Of a stretch of 64,000 bases of DNA, positions 1 to 8,796 are shown one piece after another. Origin of the DNA: Myxococcaceae bacterium JPH2 (GTDB lineage Bacteria > Myxococcota > Myxococcia > Myxococcales > Myxococcaceae). Position 1 is the stretch's first letter, and every line of letters starts with the position of its first letter. Position numbers and translations under genes: made by a program. A model generated the notes under the pieces. The model ran no database searches. It was given only the letters and a program-made list of their open reading frames with translations, and was not told the origin of the DNA. Location: the NCBI GenBank assembly GCA_016458225.1, contig JAEMGR010000007.1:1-64000 (forward strand), read 5' to 3'.

Positions 1-98
1 GACTCCGGCACGGTGACGCCGGACGCGGGCAGCGAGACGCCCGACTCCGGCACGGTGACGCCGGACGCGGGCTCCGAGACGCCGGATGCCGGCACTGG
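1..98 (+). repeat. 42-bp in-frame tandem repeat
   Basis: Two full 42-bp units (1-42 and 43-84) and a partial third encode the 14-residue unit DSGTVTPDAGSETP. The array continues past the left edge, so the copy number is unknown. It forms a flexible spacer in the surface protein and could vary in length between strains. Confidence 0.85.
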
Positions 99-1455
99 GA
101 ATCCCGACGCGGGTGAGCCCCAGGTGGTGAACGCCATCGACAATGGTGGGTTCGAGATCTGGCCCGGAGCGCTGCCCGCACAGTGGTTCGGCAGCACGTC
201 GAACATCCTCAGCAGCGACGTGCAGAAGGTGACGACGGGCGCCTTCGAGGGCGTGAACGCCGCCCGGTTGGTCAACACGTCGGGCACGCACCGGCGCTTC
301 AGCACCCTGGCGAAGTCGATGCAGAAGGGCCGCTACACCTGCACCTACCAGGTGCGCGGCTCCGGCGAGATTCGCAACGCCTTCTACAGCACCGACTACT
401 CCAGCTACTCGGGCTACATCAGCGCCAAGCCGCAAGAGTGGACCCAGGTGTCGTATTCGTTCAACCTCGCCACGGACGTCTTCGACACCTTCGAGCTCAT
501 CTTCAGCATCCGCAACACCACCAGCGACCATCTGCTCCTGGATGACGTGCGCTGCACGCGCGCCGCCGAGCCGTGTGATCAGGTCACCTGCGGTTCTTGG
601 GAGCGGTGCGTGAACACCACCGCCACCTGCGAGCCGCTCTCGGGCCGCTGCAACGACGCCTCGAGTTGCACCGAGTGGCAGACCTGCGACGCGACCCACA
701 CCTGCGTGGTCGCAGCGGACCGCTGCGTCCGCCACGCGGATTGCGCGGGGACCCCGACGACGCCTGTCTGCAATACGGCCACGCACGTGTGCGTCGAGGG
801 TGACCCGTGCGCGGGTGTCACCTGCAGCAATCCCGCGACGACCTGCAACCCGACGTCGGGCGTGTGCGAGCTGGCCCCGGGCGCGTGCTTCACCACCTAT
901 GACTGCGTCGGTGCGCTGCCCGCCTGCGATCCTTCAACCCGGCGCTGCGTCGCGGCGGACCACCCCGCGAACATCATCCGCAACGGTGGCTTCGAGTCCT
1001 GGCACACCTACTCCGTCCCTTACTACGGGGACTACTACCTCCCGGACTACTGGTACGGCCCCGACAACGGCATCACGGACCCGGGCACGGAGATCAAGCC
1101 TTCGCGGCTGGTGCTCTACTCGAACGCGGTGCATGGCGGCACCAAGGCGCTCCAGTTCGTGGTTCCCATCCAGGTGGCGGATCGCTTCACGAGTGAGAAG
1201 TTCAACGTGCCCAGCGGCAACTACTCGTGCTCGTACCGGGTGCGCGGCCACGGCACCATTCGTCACCGCAGCTACTCCACTGGTGGCTGGAGCCCGCAGA
1301 CGGACTTCATCACCGTGGACAGCGACGCGTGGACGCCGGTGTTCTTCCGCTTCACCGGCAACGTGCGGGATTGGCGCCTGATTCTCTATCCGAGCCGCAG
1401 CGTCGCCGATCGCGACCACCTCCAGATCGACGACGTGGTCTGCACCAAGGACTGA
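1..1455 (+). CDS. Cys-rich repeat surface protein, 3' part (5' end outside window)
   Basis: The reading frame is open from base 1, so the true start lies upstream; 484 residues are visible. The first ~33 residues are a Pro/Asp/Thr/Gly spacer made of 14-residue repeats (DSGTVTPDAGSETP). Two similar beta-rich domains follow, about residues 40-185 and 320-484. Each opens with N-G-G-F-E and ends with L-x-x-D-D-V-x-C, the look of a carbohydrate-binding jelly-roll. Between them lies a Cys-rich stretch (C-x4-C-x5-C spacing) of the kind common in myxobacterial outer-surface proteins. No catalytic motif is visible. A strong hairpin follows the stop. Role inferred: exported adhesive or glycan-binding protein; any enzyme domain would be upstream of the window. 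Confidence 0.75.
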   Translation, partial: DSGTVTPDAGSETPDSGTVTPDAGSETPDAGTGNPDAGEPQVVNAIDNGGFEIWPGALPAQWFGSTSNILSSDVQKVTTGAFEGVNAARLVNTSGTHRRFSTLAKSMQKGRYTCTYQVRGSGEIRNAFYSTDYSSYSGYISAKPQEWTQVSYSFNLATDVFDTFELIFSIRNTTSDHLLLDDVRCTRAAEPCDQVTCGSWERCVNTTATCEPLSGRCNDASSCTEWQTCDATHTCVVAADRCVRHADCAGTPTTPVCNTATHVCVEGDPCAGVTCSNPATTCNPTSGVCELAPGACFTTYDCVGALPACDPSTRRCVAADHPANIIRNGGFESWHTYSVPYYGDYYLPDYWYGPDNGITDPGTEIKPSRLVLYSNAVHGGTKALQFVVPIQVADRFTSEKFNVPSGNYSCSYRVRGHGTIRHRSYSTGGWSPQTDFITVDSDAWTPVFFRFTGNVRDWRLILYPSRSVADRDHLQIDDVVCTKD

Positions 1456-1806
1456 GTCCGTCCCGGGCTCCTCGCTGAGCCCGAACGGTTCCAGCGGCAC
1501 CCGGTGACATGCCGGGTGCCGCCTTGCCGTGAAGGGAGCGCATTCGCTCGCGCTCCCTGTGGGGGAATGGGACGTCGAGGTGGGCCAATGCCATACCCTT
1601 GCATCGGTTGGCCCAGGCGGACCGCATGCAATGGCAAGCGGCTGGGGGGCCCACCCAGCGGGTGGGTCAATCTCTCCGTGGCTGGGCAATCCGTGACACC
1701 GCCGGGCTGACAAAGGCTGCCAGGCGTCGTCCAGTCCTGGGCTTGACGCGATGGGGCCGGGCGGTCAGCATTCCTTGCCCACCTCCAGCAACGGCCGGGA
1801 GCCCCC
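1456..1806. other. Intergenic stretch
   Basis: Apart from the hairpin at 1494-1522 I see no gene. The far end holds GGGAGCCCCC directly before the ATG at 1807, a good ribosome binding site. No clear promoter was recognised. Confidence 0.5.
1494..1522 (+). terminator. Strong hairpin after the surface-protein gene
   Basis: A perfect 11-bp GC-rich stem (GCGGCACCCGG with its complement at 1512-1522) encloses a 7-nt loop, 38 bp past the stop codon. There is no T-run, which is usual for GC-rich myxobacterial terminators. Confidence 0.6.
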
Positions 1807-2337
1807 ATGACAATCCGTACCTCTCGCGGAAGGGAATCATGGTCGCTTCGGCACGGTCTCAATTCCCACATCCGCATCTATCGCGACACGGACGTGACCG
1901 CGGACGAAGCCGTCGCTCGAGTGGCTCCGACGCTCATGCGCTGGACGTTGGAGGAGGGGATTCGCAGCGCTCCCGCGACGCTTCGCGCGCTGTACGAAGC
2001 GCTGGGCGGTGTCTGGCCTTCCGGCCTGACGAGCCTGGAGCGCACGCCCCACGAACTCCGGCTCGTGAAGCGCCTGGCCGACGCCTTCGAGTCGGGCGCA
2101 CTGGTGGCGCTGATTGAGGAGCGCCCGGTGGGCACCTGGCATTGGCCCGAGACGGTGCCGGAAGCACAACCGGCGGCGCAGCCCCGGCCCATCCGTGCGC
2201 CCCCGACGCCCGAGCCCGGAGTGGATGCCGCGGCCCAGGCCAAGGCCTTGCGTGACGCCGCTCGGTCGGGCGTGCCCTTCTGCGAGGAGTGCGAGAAGCT
2301 GCGTCAGAGCCAGCAGTCCCAGCGGGCCGCCGCGTGA
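1807..2337 (+). CDS. T6SS-island protein of unknown function
   Basis: 176 residues, ATG preceded by GGGAG. Residues 1-120 look helical and globular with no family I can name; 115-145 is a Pro/Ala linker. The C-terminus carries the motif SGVPFCEECEK, a short Cys signature I associate from memory with proteins encoded beside VgrG/PAAR and DUF4123 genes. It overlaps the DUF4123 gene by a GTGA junction, so the two are translationally coupled. I infer a loading or spike-associated accessory protein for type VI secretion; no PAAR or VgrG fold is visible. Confidence 0.6.
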   Translation: MTIRTSRGRESWSLRHGLNSHIRIYRDTDVTADEAVARVAPTLMRWTLEEGIRSAPATLRALYEALGGVWPSGLTSLERTPHELRLVKRLADAFESGALVALIEERPVGTWHWPETVPEAQPAAQPRPIRAPPTPEPGVDAAAQAKALRDAARSGVPFCEECEKLRQSQQSQRAAA

Positions 2338-2891
2338 GCGAGGCCAGCTCGCAGGTCGACTCCATCATCGAGGCCTTGTGGCAGCCGCGCGATACCGGCG
2401 GTCCATCGGAGGTCTACGCCATCCTGGACGCGGCCCGGGACCCCGCCATCCTGCCGTTCGTGGCGGGCAAAGGGGTCCGCCATGAATGTCTTTACGAGGG
2501 CCCGGTGCCACGGGAGCTTCTGGAAGTCGCTCCCTACCTGGTCCCGCTTCAGCGCGAGTCTCCCTTCACGCGCGAGTTGTTGGAGCGAGCCTGGGGCAAT
2601 TCCTGGGGGCTGTTCTTGATGACCTCGGAGGACCTGCCCACGGTGCGCAGGCACTTGCGCCGGTTCCTCAAGGTGAAGGACGAGCAGGGGCGGCGTCTGT
2701 ATTTCCGCTACTACGATCCGCGCGTCATGCGGGTGTACCTCCCCACCTGCAACGAGGATGAACGCCAGTTTGTCTTTGGCCCCCTCCACGCCTGGGGCAT
2801 GGAGAGTCAGGAGGGGACCGCATTGCTGCGCTACAGCCTCGGAGACAACTCCGAGATGCACGCGCAGACCGAGCAGCTCGCAGGGCGCTAA
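2334..2891 (+). CDS. DUF4123 family T6SS effector adaptor
   Basis: 185 residues. The GTG start overlaps the upstream stop (GTGA). The sequence has the DUF4123 pattern: an opening strand A-I-L-D-A-A-R-D, then aromatic and acidic blocks L-L-E-R-A-W-G-N-S-W-G-L-F, L-R-R-F-L-K-V and F-R-Y-Y-D-P-R-V-M-R-V-Y-L-P, and a C-terminal helix. DUF4123 proteins act in the cytoplasm as chaperones or adaptors that load cargo effectors onto a cognate VgrG spike of the type VI secretion machine. No VgrG gene lies in this window. The likely cargo is the very large protein encoded convergently just downstream, with only 35 bp between the stops. Confidence 0.85.
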   Translation: MSEASSQVDSIIEALWQPRDTGGPSEVYAILDAARDPAILPFVAGKGVRHECLYEGPVPRELLEVAPYLVPLQRESPFTRELLERAWGNSWGLFLMTSEDLPTVRRHLRRFLKVKDEQGRRLYFRYYDPRVMRVYLPTCNEDERQFVFGPLHAWGMESQEGTALLRYSLGDNSEMHAQTEQLAGR

Positions 2892-2926
2892 GCCCCGCCA
2901 TCCGCGGGGCCTTGCCAGCTCCGACG

Positions 2927-5900
2927 TCAATCCCGCCGGGGCTCCACGTGCAGCTTCTTGTGGGGGCCGTCGTCTTCGACGGAGACCGGGTCGACGTCAT
3001 CCGAGTTCGGGTCGTCCATCATGCCGGCCCCCAGCTCCACGTCCCCATTGTCCTGCTGGGAATTGTTGGGGGAACCCATGCCCCTGACTTTCTTGGTGAC
3101 GCGTTCCTGGGTTCCTGGCGTCGAGCGCGGCGCGACATCTCCCTCATCATCCGAGTCGTCACGACCTTTGCGCTTGGCGTCGGGCCGCGCCGTGGACGGG
3201 CGGCTGTCGTCCGTGTCCATGGCCGACGCCTTCTCGACTTGGACCTCCCCACAGCGCTTGACGAGCTTGTCGAGTTCTTCGTGCAGGTACTTCAGCGTCT
3301 TGGGCGAGTGCTGGTCGAGCAGCCCCTTCTCGGTCCCCAACAAGGGCTTTCCGTCCGAGTCCAGGGGCAACACGAGCCGCTGGAACTTGCCGCTCTCCAC
3401 CTTGTGGCGCAGCGTCCCCAGCCCCTTGTCGATCGCGGCCTTGTTCTTGTCGAACTCGGCGTCTGTCATCAGGCCCGTCTCGGGGGACGTGGCCCCGGGG
3501 TACCACAGCGTCCGCAAGCCCACGACGTTGTCCGCGGACTTGAGGCTGGTGCTGGAGTTCGCGTCCACCGACCAGGCGTCATCCATTGCGCGCGAAACCT
3601 CCTGCACGTAGAGGTCCGAGGAGCGGTGCTTCACGACGCTGGGGACGAACCCCATCGTCTTGGGGACAACGTGGACCTTCCCCACGTTCGTCTTCGCCCA
3701 CGTGATGAGCCCGTCGATGGCTTTCTTCAGGTGCGCCCACGTCTGGGCCGATTTCGGGTTCTTGTCCAGGTCCGCGACGCCGGTGCCGATATCGACGGTG
3801 TTCGCCTTGAGGTTCCACGGAATGACGAGCGCCGTGTAGCCATCATTCGTCAGCTTCGTCTTCGCGTCTTCGATGTCCTCGTCGATGGCGGCCGTGTTCT
3901 TGGCCAGGTCCAAGTCCTCCATTCCTATTCCGGCCACCCAGCACGTGCGAACCCCGTGGGCGTTCGGGCTCATCCGGATGATCGCTTGCGTGCTGGCCTG
4001 GTAGTAAGGGTTCTTCTTCGCCGTGTCGTTCTCTCCGAAGAGGAAGAGCGCGTGCGGGTGTCGGCTGGGGGTCTTGTCGTCGAACCACACCCGGTGATCC
4101 CACAGGCACACCGGCCCCTTCGTGGACGGATCGCTGGAGGCGGTCTTGGAAGGGGCAGACACCTTGGGCTCGGTGCCCGAAGAGGGCGTGGGAGACTTCC
4201 CCTCGTCCCGACGGCGGCGCTTGCTCAGCGACTCGAACCGCGCCGGGAACTCCACCGCCAGGGGCGGCATCGCGAGCAAGGGTTGCACCGCGACGAAGTG
4301 TGCCTGATTCAGGTTCGCGAGCTGCAACGTCGCCGCGGCCTCATGGCCCAGGGCGCGCGGCACGAAGTCCACGAGGTCGGTGCGGAAGGCGTTGGCGCCT
4401 GTCCGGACATAGAGCTGGATGCGAACCCCGAACAAGTGCGAGGCCGCCGAGAGACCGATCAGATCTCCCCACGCGCCCTCCCTGCTCATGGCCCGCAGGT
4501 AATGCCGCCACGGATCCACGCCGGGGACCTCTCGGTACGCGGGCTCGTCAGGCCAGCCCTCGCGGTGCCAGTCGAGCATGAGCCGCATGTGCTCGCGGAA
4601 CTCCGCCGTGGACACGGGCCCCACCTGTCCGCCCGCGTCCTGGACCGTCCCCTGGAGCAGATCCTCCAGGTGATTGACCACCGCCTGCCGGATCTCCGCG
4701 TGGTGTTCCTCGGTGCCGTACAGGAGTTGAGAGAGTGAGCGGAACATGCAGTCCCCACCCCCCTTGTTGTCCACGAGCCCCAGCGGAGAGTCCAACCCGG
4801 CCAGATGGCTCTCCAGCGACTTGGTGGCCGAGGTCGAGCCTTGGGTGCCCCCGTGCTTCAGGGTCGGCCGCTTCTCCCAGTGGGCGAGATCCTCGAAGCC
4901 CTCGGCCCGCAGCACTTCGAGCGTCGCTCTCCACTGCATGGCCTCCGCGACCAGCACCGCGGACTGCCCGTACTCCGCCTCGGGGACCTTCTGCGCCGCC
5001 TCCAGGATGGCGTTGAGTTGCTTGGCGGCCTCCGCATCCGAGGCGGAGGAGATCTGATACTTCTCGCACAGCGAGCGCAGCTTGCTCAGCTCCGTGGACG
5101 CGACGGGGAGCAGGGCGGGTTCCTCGAGGACCAGCGCATCCCTCCCGCTGTAGACGAGCTGGAGGTTCGAGACGAGCGGCATGTGGTCGCTCAGCTTCTT
5201 CGCGGCGACCATGACCGCCTCCCACCGCGCGTCATGCTTGCCTGTCTTCGACACGCCGCCCTCGCGCAGGGAACCGAAGAGGCGCTGATCATCCGGCAGC
5301 TTGGCGTCCTCACGCTGGATGAGGGCCCAGAAGGGCTTCAGGTGCTCGGGGAGCAGCTCCCCGTGGATGAAGAAGAGGTCTTTCTCGTCCTCGCTGGCGA
5401 TGGCCATGGGGAACGGAATGACGAACACCGAGACCTGCTCCAGCGTCCATCCATCCGTCGACGGGGAGTACACGAGAATCTTGTCGTAGCCGCTGGCGCC
5501 ATAGCGCTGCTGGGGCGGAGTGGCGAAGGACTCGATGAGCCCCAGCACCTCGTCCGAGGTCAGCCGGGGGGCGACCTTGAGCCCTTTGTTCTTCGTCGTG
5601 CTGGACGTGAACATCTCGGGCCGCGCCGCCTTGTTGAACAGCGAGCGGAGCGACTGCTGCGAGCCACTCCCAAAGTCCCGAGGCTCGTCGACACTCCACG
5701 CATTGAACTTGCTCTTGGCGATGGTGGAGAGCTGGTGGGCCTGTTCGTACAGGTGGCGTGGATCCACGCTGGGCCCGAGCAGGGTCCCGAAGAACTGATG
5801 GAACGACAGCGCGGGCAGGCACGTGTCGATGAACGGCGAGCCGTCCGGTGCCTTGTTGTTCTTGGGCCTCGCGGTGTCGATGTTCAGGTCCGACAGGATG

Positions 5901-7798
5901 AGCCCCAGTGACTTCGCCTTGCGCTCGTCCTGGCAGTACTGGAGGAACGTGGGGAAGTCCTTGCCCCGGGCGCTCTCGTTGCGAGGCCCCGGCGCGGGGG
6001 GATGCCACGCGACCACGCCCACCGGCGGGCTGCCCTTCACTTGGGCCAGACGCACCGGGACGCGGATGGGCTCCCGTTTGGCGAAGCGACTGGGGGCGTC
6101 ACGCTCGTCTCCGTCCTCGCCTTTCGCGCCGCCATCGGTCTCCATCTTCAACGCGCTGTCCGTCGAGGACTGGGACTGCTTCGCCAGATAGGTGCTGAGG
6201 TAGACGATGCCCTCCGCGTCGACGGTCACCTTGGACTTGCGCCACAGGACGCCGTACGCCTCGTCCTGGGTGTAGAGCCCCTTGCGCGGCTTGTCGGGGA
6301 CCGCGTCGGGCCAGGACAGATAGGTCTCCTCGCCGCGATCCTGGCACTGGCGATTCAGCTCATCGCGGATGCGGAGGAACTCGCGCAGGCCCGCGTGCGA
6401 CAACTCCTTGCCATCCACCTGCGCGTTCTTCTGCTTGAGGTACTCGGCGTATTTCTTCTGATAGAGCGCCTCCAGATGGTGCTGGTTGGCGCGCATCAAC
6501 TTGTTCTGGAGGAAGTTCTTCGGGTCCTTGGCGACTTCCTCCTGGGGCACCTTCGCGAGAGCCGCCAGGAAGCCGTAGAAGAGGTCCGTACACACGGCCT
6601 GCAGGCCTTGGAGCGCGACCCTCGCACGCTCGCTCCGCGCGGCCCGTTCCTCCTGGGCCTGCCGCTCTTCTTCCTTCTCCGCTTCGGTCTTCTCGTTGTC
6701 CTCCGCGGTCTTCTTCGTCTTCTTCTTGTTGGCGCCCTTCTCGGGGACATGGGGCTGACACCAGTCGTGGTAACCCTCCTCCAAGAGGAACTGCGTGCTG
6801 TGTTGCGCGGCGGTCTTGAGATCGCCGGTCGACAGGACCTGCGCGGCGTCTCGCGCCGTTCCATCCGGAGGGTTGTATTGCCTGGCGAGCTCGGCCTCGC
6901 ACTTCTTCCATTCCGCGTCGAAGCTGGCTTCCGCGGTCGGCTGGAGGCCCTCCATGCGCTCTTGCCGTGTCTTCACCCAATCCGGCGCGGGGTGCGTCGC
7001 CTCGGTGGCGCCCGGCCAGATGGTGTGACTCACCCGCGTGGAGAAGAGCTGGGCCAGGTAGTCGAGCAGGACTTCGCCCAGCCGGATGGACAGGAGCTTG
7101 GGGTCACCCTTGCCGAAGGCGACGTAGCCCTGGGCCAGCTTCTCCGGCACCGTGGACGCCTTGTCCGTCCCCCCGCCCTTCGCGCGGACCGTATTCTGAT
7201 GCGTCTTCTGGAACGGCTTGGGCTCTCGCAGCGTCGGGCCCATCTTCTTCAACTCGAGGAGGGTCGCGACGTCGGGGCGCGCGGTCCGGATGATGTGGGC
7301 CAGCGCGGCGATGGTCCACGGCTTGCGGACGGGAAGCGTGCCGCTCGGTCCTCCGCCCAGGTCCGCGATGTTCCAGAGGAGCACGCGCAGGGGGAATCCC
7401 TTGGGGACCATCGGCTTGTCGGCGACGACGGTCTCTTCTCCCAGGGGGGCGAGGCGCTCCTCGTCGAACACGTCCTCCAGTTCCTCGGAGGGCACCACGA
7501 GGGGCTCGACGATGGACGGACCCGACGTGGCCCGGCGCAGCTCCTCGCCCATCTCCTCCAGCGAGAGCCGCGGCTCCGCGAGGAGGCCGTTGTAGCTGCT
7601 GGACAGGAGATGGTTGCGGAACGCCTCCTGACTCCGGCGGACGTCGTTGCGCGGCGCCTCATCGAACGTGACCTCGACCATGGACTCGTCGACGCCTGTC
7701 GTGGGGTCCGCGATGAGGTCGGCTTTGCAGGTGTCGCACTTCGGCGAGCCCGAGGACTCGTCGATCATGAAGTCGTTACCGCAGTTGGGGCACTGCAT
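2927..7798 (-). CDS. Giant multidomain EEP-OTU protein, candidate T6SS effector
   Basis: 1623 residues. A zinc ribbon (Cys3, 6, 21, 24) comes first. An endonuclease/exonuclease/phosphatase (EEP) fold is spread over about 135-875: L-L-W-N-I at 140-144, E182, I-L-S-D-L-N-I-D at 634-641, Y-D-K-I-L-V near 771, and the diagnostic S-D-H-M-P at 870-874. Large Lys/Glu-rich coiled-coil insertions sit near 350-400. An OTU cysteine protease domain spans 1005-1175 with Asp1016, Cys1017 (GGGDCMFR) and His1167 (NQAHFVAV). Two copies of a domain with N-A-x-G-V-R-T or V-V-G-L-R-T and N-K/N-T-x-A-I-D lie at 1235-1335 and 1405-1510. The tail is acidic. There is no signal peptide. EEP domains hydrolyse phosphodiesters (nucleic acid or phospholipid); OTU domains cleave ubiquitin-type isopeptides. 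Effector role is inferred from the T6SS-type neighbours. Confidence 0.75.
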   Translation of the reverse strand: MQCPNCGNDFMIDESSGSPKCDTCKADLIADPTTGVDESMVEVTFDEAPRNDVRRSQEAFRNHLLSSSYNGLLAEPRLSLEEMGEELRRATSGPSIVEPLVVPSEELEDVFDEERLAPLGEETVVADKPMVPKGFPLRVLLWNIADLGGGPSGTLPVRKPWTIAALAHIIRTARPDVATLLELKKMGPTLREPKPFQKTHQNTVRAKGGGTDKASTVPEKLAQGYVAFGKGDPKLLSIRLGEVLLDYLAQLFSTRVSHTIWPGATEATHPAPDWVKTRQERMEGLQPTAEASFDAEWKKCEAELARQYNPPDGTARDAAQVLSTGDLKTAAQHSTQFLLEEGYHDWCQPHVPEKGANKKKTKKTAEDNEKTEAEKEEERQAQEERAARSERARVALQGLQAVCTDLFYGFLAALAKVPQEEVAKDPKNFLQNKLMRANQHHLEALYQKKYAEYLKQKNAQVDGKELSHAGLREFLRIRDELNRQCQDRGEETYLSWPDAVPDKPRKGLYTQDEAYGVLWRKSKVTVDAEGIVYLSTYLAKQSQSSTDSALKMETDGGAKGEDGDERDAPSRFAKREPIRVPVRLAQVKGSPPVGVVAWHPPAPGPRNESARGKDFPTFLQYCQDERKAKSLGLILSDLNIDTARPKNNKAPDGSPFIDTCLPALSFHQFFGTLLGPSVDPRHLYEQAHQLSTIAKSKFNAWSVDEPRDFGSGSQQSLRSLFNKAARPEMFTSSTTKNKGLKVAPRLTSDEVLGLIESFATPPQQRYGASGYDKILVYSPSTDGWTLEQVSVFVIPFPMAIASEDEKDLFFIHGELLPEHLKPFWALIQREDAKLPDDQRLFGSLREGGVSKTGKHDARWEAVMVAAKKLSDHMPLVSNLQLVYSGRDALVLEEPALLPVASTELSKLRSLCEKYQISSASDAEAAKQLNAILEAAQKVPEAEYGQSAVLVAEAMQWRATLEVLRAEGFEDLAHWEKRPTLKHGGTQGSTSATKSLESHLAGLDSPLGLVDNKGGGDCMFRSLSQLLYGTEEHHAEIRQAVVNHLEDLLQGTVQDAGGQVGPVSTAEFREHMRLMLDWHREGWPDEPAYREVPGVDPWRHYLRAMSREGAWGDLIGLSAASHLFGVRIQLYVRTGANAFRTDLVDFVPRALGHEAAATLQLANLNQAHFVAVQPLLAMPPLAVEFPARFESLSKRRRRDEGKSPTPSSGTEPKVSAPSKTASSDPSTKGPVCLWDHRVWFDDKTPSRHPHALFLFGENDTAKKNPYYQASTQAIIRMSPNAHGVRTCWVAGIGMEDLDLAKNTAAIDEDIEDAKTKLTNDGYTALVIPWNLKANTVDIGTGVADLDKNPKSAQTWAHLKKAIDGLITWAKTNVGKVHVVPKTMGFVPSVVKHRSSDLYVQEVSRAMDDAWSVDANSSTSLKSADNVVGLRTLWYPGATSPETGLMTDAEFDKNKAAIDKGLGTLRHKVESGKFQRLVLPLDSDGKPLLGTEKGLLDQHSPKTLKYLHEELDKLVKRCGEVQVEKASAMDTDDSRPSTARPDAKRKGRDDSDDEGDVAPRSTPGTQERVTKKVRGMGSPNNSQQDNGDVELGAGMMDDPNSDDVDPVSVEDDGPHKKLHVEPRRD

Positions 7799-7816
7799 GG
7801 AGAGTGTCCTCGCCGA

Positions 7817-8782
7817 CTACGAGCGATGCAGCAGACCCAACGCGGCGCACGTCGCATCGTCCGCGTCGCCGCTCGGGGGAATCCCGAGCGCGTACTGGAA
7901 CCACTCGATGGCGCGGCGAGTCTTCGGCCCCAGCTCGCCGTGCTCGCCTCCGCAGGAGAAGCCCAGGTTCTCCAACCGCTCCTGCAATCCGTCGGGCTCA
8001 CTCGTGGGGCGCAGGGCCGCGAAGCGCAGCGTCACCTTGCGCTCGTCTTGCTTCCCGGGCGACACGGTCAGCTCGCCGCGCACGGCGCGCTCTGGCAAGA
8101 CCTCCGCGACACGGCCTTCCGCGTCGGTCACTCCCTCTCGCGCGGGCAGCTCCTCCTCGTCATCCAGCCACACCTTCAACAGGTAGGGCTGACGCACGCG
8201 AGGCCGGTGCGTGCCGTCACGAAGCGTCAGCACCAAGGCCAGGGGAATCCCGATGCGGTGGACCACCTGTCGGTAGCCGGTGTCCACCTCCGCCCACTCC
8301 CGGTTGAAGTGGCTCACTGCGACGCGTGTGCCCGCCGCGGGAGGGACCTCGGACGCGAGGGCTTGGCCGCTCTGGGCATCTCTCAGTCGAGACGGCTGCA
8401 CCCCCAGTCGAGCGGCCAGCACGCCCACGGACTCCGTTCCCTCGCAGGTCCACGTGAGGGATTGCGGCTTCGAGAGGGGGCCCCACGCCGGAGCCTTGGT
8501 CCCCTCGCGCTTCGGGAGGGGCAGCTGGCCAAGCACGCGCCACAGCGCGGGCTCCACGTCGACCAGACGCAGACGGTAGCGCCCCTCATCCAGTCCTTTG
8601 AACACGGCCACGCCGTGCTCATCCGTGCGCAGGCACACCGCTTCTTCCTCGGTGCGCTTGGCCAACTCCAGCGCCACGTTGGCGAGCGGGGTCTCCTGGT
8701 CGTCGACGACGACGACCTCTACCTGTCCGGGGCGCTTCTGGAGCGGGCAGGGCGCAACCGCTGGGTCGTTCTGTGCCGTCAT
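7817..8782 (-). CDS. Peptidoglycan-binding-domain protein of the T6SS island
   Basis: 321 residues. Residues 18-80 form a beta domain like carboxypeptidase-regulatory or SpaA folds (V-V-D-D-Q-E-T-P-L-A-N-V opening, G-R-Y-R-L-R-L close). The middle has a weak LysM-like piece (V-G-V-L-A-A-R-L-G-V). Residues 263-318 are a PG_binding_1 domain: L-Q-E-R-L-x-x-L-G-F, then G-P-K-T-R-R-A-I-E-W-F-Q. No signal peptide or hydrolase motif is seen. It lies 18 bp upstream of the giant EEP-OTU gene and 14 bp downstream of the next minus-strand gene, so all three are probably co-transcribed. I infer a structural or cell-wall-contacting helper for effector delivery. It is not itself a lysozyme on this evidence. 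Confidence 0.75.
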   Translation of the reverse strand: MTAQNDPAVAPCPLQKRPGQVEVVVVDDQETPLANVALELAKRTEEEAVCLRTDEHGVAVFKGLDEGRYRLRLVDVEPALWRVLGQLPLPKREGTKAPAWGPLSKPQSLTWTCEGTESVGVLAARLGVQPSRLRDAQSGQALASEVPPAAGTRVAVSHFNREWAEVDTGYRQVVHRIGIPLALVLTLRDGTHRPRVRQPYLLKVWLDDEEELPAREGVTDAEGRVAEVLPERAVRGELTVSPGKQDERKVTLRFAALRPTSEPDGLQERLENLGFSCGGEHGELGPKTRRAIEWFQYALGIPPSGDADDATCAALGLLHRS

Positions 8783-8796
8783 AGAAAGCGAGGCGT

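Noticed and set aside
2912-4738. Plus-strand frame of 608 codons
   Set aside because: Antisense to the EEP-OTU gene; Arg/Leu/Val-rich product with no motif. GC-rich DNA keeps opposite frames open.
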